The position numbers and the translations under genes are program-made. Positions 1 through 6,476 of a stretch of DNA of 11,362 bases are shown here, in pieces (the stretch's first letter is position 1; each line of letters opens with the position of its first letter). Location: contig JBDRDO010000038.1 in assembly GCA_043820655.1 (NCBI GenBank), positions 1-11,362 on the forward strand, given 5' to 3'. A model generated the notes under the pieces. It ran no database searches. It was not told where the DNA came from and worked only from the letters and a program-made list of their open reading frames with translations. The DNA is from JAZDEL01 sp043820655 (GTDB lineage Archaea; Iainarchaeota; Iainarchaeia; Iainarchaeales; JAZDEL01).

Positions 1-488
1 CCGCCCTGTTCCCTGTCAACAAGCACAACAACATCCTTCACCTTCAGCCCCTCGCTTTCAAGTGCCTCAATCGCCTCAAACTTGCTTTCCGCAGTCGTAA
101 TCAGATCATCATAGACAAGCACTGTTTCCCCCTCTCTGAAAACCCCCTCAATCGCGCGCCTTGTCCCGTAGCCCTTCTGCTCCTTGCGCGGGAATATCAT
201 CGGTACATTGGATTCAAGGCTGACCGCAGTTGCAATAGGCAGTGCCGCATATGGAATCCCCGCAACCCTGTCAAACTTAAGCCCGTTCTTTTTGGCAAGT
301 GCAATCAGTTCGCGCGCAACCCTGCGCAGTGTTTCGGGATATGAAACCAGCAGCCTCAAATCGATATATATCGGGCTCATAAGCCCTGACTTTAATTTAA
401 ACTCCCCGAACTTAACCGCGCCGATATCAAACAGCTCTATGCAGAGTTCCTTTATCCCGCCCTTACTTTCACTTTTATTTCCGCTCAT
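1..488 (-). CDS. pyrE: orotate phosphoribosyltransferase PyrE (partial, C-terminus beyond window edge)
   Basis: Transfers phosphoribose from PRPP to orotate, giving OMP, the fifth step of UMP synthesis. Reading the minus strand from the ATG at 488 gives 162 codons beginning MSGNKSESKGGIKELC. Family marks visible in order are SGLMSPIYIDLR (orotate/PRPP-site region), the catalytic loop RKEQKGYGTRR, which resembles the UMP-synthase type RKxxKxYG loop, and the PRPP-binding signature VLVYDDLITTAESK. The frame is open to base 1, so the end of the protein is missing, and whether an OMP decarboxylase is fused or follows cannot be seen. The start overlaps the end of pyrC by 14 bases (475-488), which points to coupled translation as the last visible gene of the pyr operon. 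Identification is firm; the exact start is likely but not proven. Confidence 0.95.
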   Translation of the reverse strand, partial: MSGNKSESKGGIKELCIELFDIGAVKFGEFKLKSGLMSPIYIDLRLLVSYPETLRRVARELIALAKKNGLKFDRVAGIPYAALPIATAVSLESNVPMIFPRKEQKGYGTRRAIEGVFREGETVLVYDDLITTAESKFEAIEALESEGLKVKDVVVLVDREQG

Positions 489-1695
489 AAACAACCCTGC
501 CTTTCACAATAGTCTTCTCCACAACCCCTTTTATCTTTTTCCCGTCAAAAGGCGTCCACCCGACCTTTGTCTTCTGCCCGACGTTCCTTATCACGCTGTC
601 GGCATTCATGTCAACAATTGCAAAGTCCGCATCCTTCCCCTCCTTAATCTCGCCCTTATCTTCAAGCCCGAAAATTCTTGCGGGGTTTTCACAGCAAAGC
701 TCCACAAGCCTTTCAATAGCCAGATCAGCCTTCGGCTTGTCCCTCTGTTCGCCGTTCACAACATCAAGCATCAGCGGCAGCATTGTCTGCACCCCCGGCA
801 TTCCGGGCAGGCCATCCTTTTTTTCCTCGCGTGTATGCGGCGCATGGTCCGAGGCAATACAGTCCACCGTGCCGTTATTAATCCCGCGCCACAATGCATT
901 GACATCCTCCCATGAACGCAGCGGAGGGTCAACTGCGGAAAGCTCGCGCAGCCAGTCCTCGTCCTCCTCCACTAAATAAAGATGGTGCGGGCAGACCTCA
1001 CATGTAACCGCATCCCCGTTCTCCCTTCCCTTTGCCTCGGCAACAGCCTCCAGCCCCTCCTTTGTTGAAACATGTACTATGTGTACCTTATTTCCCACAA
1101 CCTTCTGAATCTCAAGCACGTTCTGAATAAGCAGTTCCTCCTCCCCGCCATCCTCCGCATGCACGCACACTACAAAGTCCAATTCCTTTGCCGCCTCAAA
1201 TATCTCCAGAATCTTCTCAGCATCGCCGATATAAAGTTCCTTGTTCCGCGAGCTCAGATAGATTTTAAGCGAGTTTGCGCCCTCCAGCCCGATGAGTTCA
1301 TTAATATTTCTTTCAGTCATCCCGAAATGCAATCTGAAATCAACAATTGAATCACGCTTCGCAATCTCCGCCTTCTCCCTGAGCAGGCCCTGTAATATAG
1401 TAGGGGGCTTTGTATTGGGCATGTCAAAAACAGTCGTTACTCCGCCCGCTGCCGCGGCAGCGCTCCCTGTTTTCCAGTCCTCCTTGTGCTCAAATCCCGG
1501 AACGCGAAAATGCACATGCACATCAATAAGCCCGGGCAAAACAACCTTTCCCGTGCAGTCAATCCTTTCCTTCCCCTCAAGTTTCTTGTCCGCAACCTTA
1601 ACAATTTTGCCGTTCTCAATCCCGACATTAACCCTCTGCAGTTTCCCCATGTAAAATACTTCGCCGTTCTCAAGCACCAGATCCATTTCCATCAC
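475..1695 (-). CDS. pyrC: dihydroorotase PyrC
   Basis: Cyclises N-carbamoyl-aspartate to dihydroorotate, step three of UMP synthesis; a zinc amidohydrolase of about 405 residues, a usual length for the long (class I-like) family. Seen in order: the metal-binding HxH in DVHVHFRVPG (His60, His62), SLKIYLSS with Lys144, where the CAD and archaeal type enzymes have the carboxylated bridging lysine, VCVHAED (His179), IVHVST (His208) and IASDHAPHTREEK with the catalytic Asp283. The start is either GTG at 1695 (4-base overlap with the pyrK stop) or ATG at 1692 (TGATG overlap); both share the purine-rich AGGAAAGGCGG upstream, and ATG 1692 is equally plausible. It lies between pyrK and pyrE with overlaps at both ends. 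Hydantoinase or allantoinase are the alternative family members, but the operon context settles the call. Confidence 0.96.
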   Translation of the reverse strand: MMEMDLVLENGEVFYMGKLQRVNVGIENGKIVKVADKKLEGKERIDCTGKVVLPGLIDVHVHFRVPGFEHKEDWKTGSAAAAAGGVTTVFDMPNTKPPTILQGLLREKAEIAKRDSIVDFRLHFGMTERNINELIGLEGANSLKIYLSSRNKELYIGDAEKILEIFEAAKELDFVVCVHAEDGGEEELLIQNVLEIQKVVGNKVHIVHVSTKEGLEAVAEAKGRENGDAVTCEVCPHHLYLVEEDEDWLRELSAVDPPLRSWEDVNALWRGINNGTVDCIASDHAPHTREEKKDGLPGMPGVQTMLPLMLDVVNGEQRDKPKADLAIERLVELCCENPARIFGLEDKGEIKEGKDADFAIVDMNADSVIRNVGQKTKVGWTPFDGKKIKGVVEKTIVKGRVVYERK

Positions 1696-2498
1696 GCCCT
1701 TTCCGCCTTTCCTGATTTTCCCCTTGTTTTCTTTCCGAATTCCTTAATTCCATTAAGAACCTCCCCCTTAAAAACAGGTCCGTCCTTGCAGACAAGATAT
1801 CCTCCCATCTCGCAGGAACCACAAATTCCTATGCCCCCGCACTTCATGTAGCGTTCCAAACTGAATTCAAACTTAATCCCTGCGCGATTGCAAACATCCT
1901 GCAAACCCTTCATCATCTTCTCGGGGCCGCATGCATAAACCATGTCATATCCCGCGCCTTCCGCCTTCCCTTCCTTCAGCATCCTTTCCGCAAGAACTGT
2001 GGGGAATCCTTTCTCTCCCGCAGTTCCGTCATCACTTGTTATGTATAAGTCAGTGTGTTTTTTCAGCATTGCCTCTGAAAAAACCCCTCTTTTTGTTTTC
2101 ACCCCGAAAATAAAATCGGGCTTTTTATTTTTCCCGCCCTTTGCAAACCCCTGCGCAAGCATCATCAATGATGCAACCCCGCACCCTCCCGCAACAAGCA
2201 TCGGCTTCTCCACTCCCTTAACCTCAAACCCGTTTCCATAAGGTCCGCGTATTCCGATTTTATCCCCCTTCTTCAGCGCGAAAAGTGCATTTGTAAATAT
2301 GCCCTTTTTCCTCACAAGTATTGCATTTTCCTTTCCCGAAAGAAACAGGCTGAATGGCTTCTCATCCAGCGCGGGAAGCCACACCATCACAAACTGCCCG
2401 GGCTGTGCATCAATTTTTTTATCCAGATAAAGAATCCGCACGGTTTTGTTTTCATCAACAATCCGCGCAATATTGAACATTTCGGGCAGTTCATTCAT
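1692..2498 (-). CDS. pyrK: dihydroorotate dehydrogenase electron-transfer subunit PyrK
   Basis: Iron-sulfur flavoprotein that passes electrons from dihydroorotate, oxidised in PyrD, to NAD+. 268 residues. An N-terminal flavin-binding barrel carries EKPFSLF (the RPxS-like FAD motif, about residues 47-53). A nucleotide-binding half contains LVAGGCGVASL (101-111) and YACGPEKMM (188-196). The C-terminal [2Fe-2S] module has Cys220, Cys226, Cys229 and Cys237 followed by KDGPVF. The first two cysteines are separated by five residues (CGGIGIC), whereas the family normally has four (CGIGxC), so one glycine looks extra. It overlaps pyrD by 8 bases (2491-2498) and pyrC by 4, and GAGAGGGG precedes the start. 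The pairing with an adjacent class 1B PyrD supports the function strongly. Confidence 0.94.
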   Translation of the reverse strand: MNELPEMFNIARIVDENKTVRILYLDKKIDAQPGQFVMVWLPALDEKPFSLFLSGKENAILVRKKGIFTNALFALKKGDKIGIRGPYGNGFEVKGVEKPMLVAGGCGVASLMMLAQGFAKGGKNKKPDFIFGVKTKRGVFSEAMLKKHTDLYITSDDGTAGEKGFPTVLAERMLKEGKAEGAGYDMVYACGPEKMMKGLQDVCNRAGIKFEFSLERYMKCGGIGICGSCEMGGYLVCKDGPVFKGEVLNGIKEFGKKTRGKSGKAERA

Positions 2499-3396
2499 GC
2501 GCCGCCCCTCTCAACTGCTTTAAACTGCTGTAGCCGTTCTTCTGCATCCATTCCTCCATCTCTGTGCAGACCTCCGAAAAAATCCCCATGCCTTTGTAAG
2601 CCGCGCTTCCAATTCCGATAGCTGTTGCCCCTGCCTCAATCATTTCAATCGCATCCCTTCCATTTGAAATTCCACCCATTCCCAAAATAGGCACCTTGAC
2701 ATTTTCATAAATTTCATAAACGCATTTCAGTGCAACAGGCTTTATTGCCCCGCCGCTAATCCCTCCAAATTTATTTGCAAGCACCGGCTTTTTCGCCTCC
2801 GCGTTAATCAGCATCCCCTGCACAGTGTTGATTGCACAAATCGCATCCGCCCCCGCCTTTTCACACGCCTTTGCAACCTCCGCAATTTTGTGCGTATTGG
2901 GGGTTAGCTTCGGCATCACAGGCACGCTTCCGCACACTTTCTTAACCGCGCGCGTAACTTCCGCTGCAGGCTCCGGCTCAAATCCAAATAACTGCCCGTG
3001 CTTCTCGGAGTTGGGGCATGAAATATTAAGTTCAATTATTGCGGGTTTTTCCTTCGCAACTGCCTTTGCAACCTCAACAAACTCCTCAACAGACCCGCCG
3101 TAAATTGATGCAATCACCGGCGCCCTTATTTTTTTAATTTCCGCCCACTCATCAGCCATGTTTGCATAGCCCGGTGTGGGCAAGCCAACGGCATTAATCA
3201 CCCCGTGCTCCCACTTAATCACAGTCGGGTTTGCATGTCCCGTCCTTTCACGCGGGCCGATTGATTTTGTTGTAACGGCACCCGCGCCGGCTTCGGCGGC
3301 GCGCTTAAGCAAGCCGCCCCCTGTCCCGAGAATGCCCGACGGCAGAACAGTCGGGTTGCGCATCTTCACTCCGCTTAGCTCTGCCCTGATGTTCAT
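2491..3396 (-). CDS. pyrD: dihydroorotate dehydrogenase, catalytic subunit (class 1B) PyrD
   Basis: FMN-containing TIM-barrel enzyme that oxidises dihydroorotate to orotate. 301 residues, normal for class 1. Visible motifs: TTKSI with Lys44 near the FMN site, NAVGLPTPG (69-76), NISCPN with Cys127, the catalytic base of class 1 enzymes, PKLTPN (162-167), the substrate-contacting AINT around 188-191, GGISGGAIKP, and the phosphate-binding GMGGISNGRDA and GATAIGIGSA near the C-terminus. Having Cys rather than Ser as base, together with the neighbouring pyrK, makes it the NAD-linked class 1B enzyme. The start has GAAGGGGCG upstream and lies 19 bases after the pyrI stop. Nothing in the gene looks disrupted. 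Confidence 0.97.
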   Translation of the reverse strand: MNIRAELSGVKMRNPTVLPSGILGTGGGLLKRAAEAGAGAVTTKSIGPRERTGHANPTVIKWEHGVINAVGLPTPGYANMADEWAEIKKIRAPVIASIYGGSVEEFVEVAKAVAKEKPAIIELNISCPNSEKHGQLFGFEPEPAAEVTRAVKKVCGSVPVMPKLTPNTHKIAEVAKACEKAGADAICAINTVQGMLINAEAKKPVLANKFGGISGGAIKPVALKCVYEIYENVKVPILGMGGISNGRDAIEMIEAGATAIGIGSAAYKGMGIFSEVCTEMEEWMQKNGYSSLKQLRGAAHE

Positions 3397-3415
3397 TCCA
3401 GCGCCCCTTCAAAAG

Positions 3416-3931
3416 TTACAATATCGCGTCCTGTATTTCCTTCTCGCTCATCCTGTTCTCGCAGTAAAAGCATGTGGCCTTAAAGGGCTCCTTCTCAATC
3501 GCAAACTTTGTCGGAATTTTCTCGACATTTGTTATGCAGTTCGGGTTTATGCATTTTATAATCCCCTCCGCCCTGTCAGGCAAACCCACCCTTGCCTTCT
3601 TGCTTACTGCATGCCCGCTTATGATGTTAACTGTCGCGCCCTTCCCTATAAGCGCAATTTTGTTTATCTCCCTTTCATCAAGCTTCTTCCCCTCGATAAA
3701 AATCAAATCCTTGCACCCCATCTTTTTGCTCGGTACATTCATCGCAACAGTTGCCGGACACCCGCCAATATCCAGAATTCGCAGTATTTTCAGTGCGGTG
3801 CCGGGCTCAAGGTGGTCTATGGCTGTGCCTTCCTCTATGGGCTTAATATGTATCTCCTTCGGCGCGGAAGGATCCGCGCGTGATCCGGAGGGCTTGCAGC
3901 CCGCCTTGCTCGCTTTGCGCTCGCGGTTCAT
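3416..3931 (-). CDS. pyrI: aspartate carbamoyltransferase regulatory subunit PyrI with an in-frame N-terminal insert
   Basis: Binds nucleotide effectors and assembles with PyrB trimers into allosteric ATCase. 171 residues, longer than the usual 150 or so. Core motifs: EEGTAIDHLEPGTA (allosteric domain), MNVPSKKMGCKD, INKIALIGKGATVNII, then the zinc domain with Cys127 and Cys132 (CINPNC) and Cys154 and Cys157 (CFYC). Residues 2-24 (NRERKASKAGCK then PSGSRADPSAP) are not family sequence. They are encoded by a 69-bp palindromic repeat; joining the ATG directly to the following codons gives MKEIHIKPIEEG, a canonical archaeal PyrI start. The insert lies at the N-terminus, which in E. coli PyrI contributes to the effector site, so regulation might be affected (inference). 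The ATG overlaps the stop of the upstream mini-ORF (ATGA). Confidence 0.95.
   Translation of the reverse strand: MNRERKASKAGCKPSGSRADPSAPKEIHIKPIEEGTAIDHLEPGTALKILRILDIGGCPATVAMNVPSKKMGCKDLIFIEGKKLDEREINKIALIGKGATVNIISGHAVSKKARVGLPDRAEGIIKCINPNCITNVEKIPTKFAIEKEPFKATCFYCENRMSEKEIQDAIL
3860..3928 (-). repeat. palindromic coding repeat, copy A (inside pyrI)
   Basis: A 69-bp in-frame block that forms PyrI residues 2-24. Read on the plus strand it holds a perfect 7-bp stem, GCGCGGA (3862-3868) and TCCGCGC (3873-3879), with an AGGA loop. Two bases later comes GATCCGGA (3882-3889), immediately followed by a second stem, GGGCT (3890-3894) and AGCCC (3898-3902). Bases 3861-3887 are identical over 27 bases to the reverse complement of 10594-10620 in rpl10. 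The trinucleotide GAA stands on both sides of the block on the coding strand, so a 3-bp target duplication is possible. Confidence 0.85.
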
Positions 3932-4014
3932 TTCTTTTTCACCCCTGCGCCGGAAGGATCCGGCGACGATCCGGACGGGTTCGCTGCGCTCACCCGGTCT
4001 GCTATGTATTTCAT
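3928..4014 (-). CDS. 28-codon mini-ORF between pyrB and pyrI
   Basis: Reads MKYIADRVSAANPSGSSP and continues DPSGAGVKKK before TGA. Its ATG overlaps the pyrB stop (ATGA) and its TGA overlaps the pyrI ATG in the same way, so a ribosome could pass pyrB, mini-ORF and pyrI by stop-start coupling. It consists almost wholly of repeat copy B plus the duplicated pyrB tail (GVKKK). No known family is recognised, and it may be a by-product of the insertion rather than a functional peptide. If translated, it would probably serve to keep pyrI coupled. Confidence 0.35.
   Translation of the reverse strand: MKYIADRVSAANPSGSSPDPSGAGVKKK
3948..4009 (-). repeat. palindromic repeat, copy B (pyrB-pyrI junction)
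   Basis: A 62-bp block between two 21-bp direct repeats. On the plus strand its architecture equals copy A: a 7-bp stem CGCCGGA (3948-3954) and TCCGGCG (3959-3965) with the same AGGA loop, two bases, GATCCGGA (3968-3975), then a second stem CGGGT (3976-3980) and ACCCG (3992-3996) with an 11-base loop. The stem bases that differ from copy A are all compensated on the other arm. In the mini-ORF frame it encodes NPSGSSPDPSG, parallel to the PSGSRADPSAP of copy A. Confidence 0.8.
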
Positions 4015-4997
4015 TTCTTTTTCACCCCTGAAAGTATGTGCAGAAGTGCCTCGCGCACGGGAATCCCGTTTGCCGCCTGCTTAAAGTAAAGCGCCGCTTC
4101 CGTGTTATCCAGCTCCGGCTTAATCTCATTCACCCTTGGCAGGGGGTGCATAATCCTGAATCCCTTCTTCGCCTTTTTCAGCACGCCCTTCCCGATGACA
4201 TAGACATTCTTGACCTTCTCATACTCAACAGGATCCGGAAACCTCTCCTTCTGAATCCTTGTTACATAAAGCACATCCATTTCCTTCAGGAAGCCCTCAA
4301 GCTTCTCACTCTCGCGCACCTTCACGCTTCCCTTAATATCATTTATAATATAATCCGGCATCTTCAGACTTTCAGGGGCAATGCAGTAAAGTGATGTCCC
4401 CTTAAATTTCGCAAGCGCATATGCAAGCGAGTGCACAGTCCTCCCGTATTTCAAATCTCCGAGAATTCCGACCTTCAGCCCGTCAATCTTCCCGAATTCC
4501 TTCTTCATTGTGTACAAATCAAGCATAGTCTGTGTAGGGTGCTGGTTTGCCCCGTCCCCGCCGTTAATCACAGGCACCTTGCTGACCTCTGCAGCCCGCC
4601 TTGCCGCGCCCTCTACATAATGCCTCATCACTATCATATCCGCGTAATTGGCAACTGTCAGAATGCTGTCCGTCAGGGTTTCGCCCTTCTTTGTTGAACT
4701 TACGCCCGCATCCGAAAAGCCTATGACCCTTGCGCCAAGATTCTGTATTGCGGTTTCAAAACTCAGCCTTGTGCGCGTGCTTGGCTCGAAAAACAGCGAT
4801 GCAACAACCATATTCTTCATCAACACGGCTTTCTTAGCGCGCGGCATTTTCTCCATTTCCGCGGCTTTGCGCAGGACATATTCAATGTCCGCGCGCGTGA
4901 AGTCCCCGATGCTAACAACATCGGAAAAATTGAAAGTCTTGCGAGAAGGAGAACTGTTTTTTTCAGTCTTTTCCTGGGCCTTCATTAAACCCTTCAT
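4011..4997 (-). CDS. pyrB: aspartate carbamoyltransferase catalytic subunit PyrB
   Basis: Condenses carbamoyl phosphate and aspartate to carbamoyl-aspartate, the committed pyrimidine step. 328 residues. Signature motifs are all present: FFEPSTRTR (69-77, carbamoyl-phosphate site), SSTKKGE (100-106, the swinging loop with the active-site lysine), MRH (124-126), GGDGANQHPTQT (146-157), GDLKYGRTVHS (180-190), TRIQKER (246-252) and HPLPR (284-288). The N-terminus has about 15 residues more than E. coli PyrB, polar and lysine-rich. ATG 4997 is the longest start, but the TATA box at 5015-5022 predicts transcription from about 4989-4993. This favours ATG 4985 (MKAQEKTEK) on a nearly leaderless message. 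First gene of the pyr operon; its 3' end is duplicated downstream. Confidence 0.96.
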   Translation of the reverse strand: MKGLMKAQEKTEKNSSPSRKTFNFSDVVSIGDFTRADIEYVLRKAAEMEKMPRAKKAVLMKNMVVASLFFEPSTRTRLSFETAIQNLGARVIGFSDAGVSSTKKGETLTDSILTVANYADMIVMRHYVEGAARRAAEVSKVPVINGGDGANQHPTQTMLDLYTMKKEFGKIDGLKVGILGDLKYGRTVHSLAYALAKFKGTSLYCIAPESLKMPDYIINDIKGSVKVRESEKLEGFLKEMDVLYVTRIQKERFPDPVEYEKVKNVYVIGKGVLKKAKKGFRIMHPLPRVNEIKPELDNTEAALYFKQAANGIPVREALLHILSGVKKK

Positions 4998-5014
4998 ATT
5001 ATTGTTCTTCAGGG

Positions 5015-5022
5015 TATATAAA
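5015..5022 (-). promoter_or_regulatory. TATA box of the pyr operon
   Basis: TTTATATA on the minus strand, matching the archaeal consensus TTTAWATA. The expected start of transcription, some 26 bases downstream, is close to 4989-4993, within the 5' codons of the longest pyrB reading frame. The message would therefore be leaderless or nearly so, starting at ATG 4985. Confidence 0.6.
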
Positions 5023-5068
5023 TGTGCTGGTTTGCGCGGCTGCCTGAACCGTCGTACTCTGCACAGCG

Positions 5069-5098
5069 ACCGCGGTAATTTTATTTTTTATTTTTTTG
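5069..5098 (+). terminator. possible plus-strand T-tract terminator in the pyrB-ftsZ divergent gap
   Basis: The palindrome ACCGCGGT (5069-5076) is followed by a run rich in T (5079-5098) on the plus strand. This resembles an archaeal U-tract terminator, yet no annotated plus-strand gene lies upstream. It could end antisense or short RNA transcription, or be chance. The rest of 4998-5160 shows no reading frame or RNA gene that I recognise. Confidence 0.25.
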
Positions 5099-5179
5099 CC
5101 CCCCATACTTACATTAACCACTCGCAAGTAACAATTCAGGGGTTATGTTTAAGCCCTTCACAGATATGCTTTTAAAGCA

Positions 5180-5187
5180 TTTTTATA
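5180..5187 (+). promoter_or_regulatory. candidate TATA box of ftsZ
   Basis: TTTTTATA in an AT-rich stretch, just after the near-perfect palindrome ATGCTTTTAAAGCAT (5166-5180). It predicts transcription from about 5213 and a leader of roughly 65 bases before the GTG at 5278. GTTATAAC at 5195-5202 is a weaker alternative. Confidence 0.4.
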
Positions 5188-5218
5188 CGGTATTAGTTAT
5201 AACACTTAATTTGTCTTC

Positions 5219-5250
5219 GTGTGAAATTTTGTGTGGATTAGTGTGGAATT
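5219..5250 (+). repeat. three short direct repeats in the ftsZ leader
   Basis: GTGTGAAATTTT (5219-5230), GTGTGGATTA (5231-5240) and GTGTGGAATT (5241-5250) follow each other directly. A further GTGTGAAG (5276-5283) overlaps the ftsZ start codon. They lie between the candidate TATA box and the ribosome binding site. Confidence 0.5.
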
Positions 5251-5277
5251 AATGCTTTTTTAAAAGGGGGTTTGGGT

Positions 5278-6444
5278 GTGAAGACTGTTATTGACAAAAC
5301 TTTGAAAAGAATACGTGCCGAAAAGGTTATGCCGAAGGCGGGGAAGATGCCTTCCGCAGTCCCGAAGAAAAGCGGGAAATCCCAGATACTGCATTCAGAC
5401 CAGGAACTCACGGAGCTCCTTAAAACCGCACGCGCAAAAATCCGCGTAATAGGCATAGGCGGTGGCGGCGGAAATACAATCCAGCGCATGAGTGAGGTCG
5501 GGATTGTCGGGGCGGAAACCTTTGCCGTTAACACAGATGCACAGGACCTTTTGACAGTCAGCGCCGACCGCAAAATTCTTGTCGGGAAAAAATTAACCCG
5601 CGGCCTCGGCTCTGGGTCAAACCCCCAAGTGGGAGAGGCTGCAGCACGGGAAAGTTTGGAGGAATTAAGCGAGATGCTTGTTGATTCCGATTTGGTTTTT
5701 ATCACGTGCGGGCTTGGCGGGGGCACAGGCACGGGCGGCGGACCTGTTATTGCGGCAATCACAAAGGATTTGAAGGCATTGACAATCGGTGTTGTTACCC
5801 TGCCATTCACTGTGGAGGGAAAGAAGCGCATGGAGAATGCGCTGGAAGGGCTCTCTAAACTTAAGCAGCACGCCGACACCGTAATTGTTATTCCCAATGA
5901 CAAGATACTTGAGATTGCGCCTGATTTGCCGGTTAACGCGGCATTTAAGGTTGCGGATGAAGTTTTGACAAACGCGGTAAAGGGCATCACAGAAATGGTC
6001 ACAAAGCCGGGGCTGATTAACCTTGACTTCGCGGACTTAAGGACAATTCTTGAGAAGGGCGGAGCGGCAATGATTGGCCTTGGGGAAAGCAGCACTGAAA
6101 AGGCATCGGACAGCCGCGCTTTGGAAGCAGTGGAAAACGCACTGACATCCCCCTTATTGGATGTTGACATTTCAGGTGCGGGCAAGGCGCTTGTTAATGT
6201 TGTTGGGGGAACTGACATGACCCTGCGCGAGGCGGAAATGATTGTTGAGGCAGTAAGCGCAAAAATCCACGCAAACGCGCACATAATCTGGGGTGCAATG
6301 ATTGATGAAACAATCCCGCGCCATCAGATTCAGGCGATGATTGTCATTGCAGGGGGAAAATTCCCCTACCTTGAGAAGGACGGCTCCTTTGACGCGAACG
6401 GCTTCAGCGGGGCTGTTGATCTGGGAATTGAATTTGCGGACTGA
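5278..6444 (+). CDS. ftsZ: cell division protein FtsZ (archaeal FtsZ1-like)
   Basis: Tubulin-like GTPase that polymerises at the division site. With the GTG at 5278 it has 388 residues, beginning MKTVIDKTLKRIRAEK. That start is preferred over the TTG at 5272 because GGGGG (5266-5270) lies seven bases upstream of the GTG and only one base from the TTG. A polar linker of about 50 residues precedes the GTPase domain. Seen there: IRVIGIGGGGGNTIQRM (55-71), GSGSNP (111-116), the tubulin signature GGGTGTGGG (147-155, normally GGGTGTGAA), and the T7 synergy loop NLDFADLR (248-255). It ends DLGIEFAD without a long tail. Position just before secE and spt5 matches the FtsZ1 locus of methanogens, so FtsZ1 is the likely paralogue, though FtsZ2 is not excluded. 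Confidence 0.95.
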   Translation: MKTVIDKTLKRIRAEKVMPKAGKMPSAVPKKSGKSQILHSDQELTELLKTARAKIRVIGIGGGGGNTIQRMSEVGIVGAETFAVNTDAQDLLTVSADRKILVGKKLTRGLGSGSNPQVGEAAARESLEELSEMLVDSDLVFITCGLGGGTGTGGGPVIAAITKDLKALTIGVVTLPFTVEGKKRMENALEGLSKLKQHADTVIVIPNDKILEIAPDLPVNAAFKVADEVLTNAVKGITEMVTKPGLINLDFADLRTILEKGGAAMIGLGESSTEKASDSRALEAVENALTSPLLDVDISGAGKALVNVVGGTDMTLREAEMIVEAVSAKIHANAHIIWGAMIDETIPRHQIQAMIVIAGGKFPYLEKDGSFDANGFSGAVDLGIEFAD

Positions 6445-6476
6445 GGGCGAACCCCTCCGTCAATCCGACCGCAACC

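Larger units (their letters stand above)
3927..4030 (-). repeat. 21-bp direct repeat flanking copy B
   Basis: Positions 3927-3947 and 4010-4030 are identical over 21 bases. The copy at 4010-4030 is the native 3' end of pyrB (codons for SGVKKK plus the stop); the other copy ends at the pyrI start. Each includes the AAATGA stop-start overlap, so the duplication recreates the coupling signal on both sides of repeat copy B. It is either a long target-site duplication or a local tandem duplication. Confidence 0.85.

Noticed and set aside
184..915. Plus-strand open frame of 243 codons opposite pyrE and pyrC
   Set aside because: Shadow of two well-identified genes; no family motif and no ribosome binding site.
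4231..4240. GGATCCGGAA inside pyrB as another copy of the repeat
   Set aside because: It encodes the expected family sequence ERFPDPVEYEKVK, and no paired arms surround it; the similarity is by chance.
5238..6284. Long minus-strand open frame opposite ftsZ
   Set aside because: It mirrors the codon pattern of ftsZ, has a serine/proline/arginine-rich composition with no motifs, and ftsZ is unmistakable.
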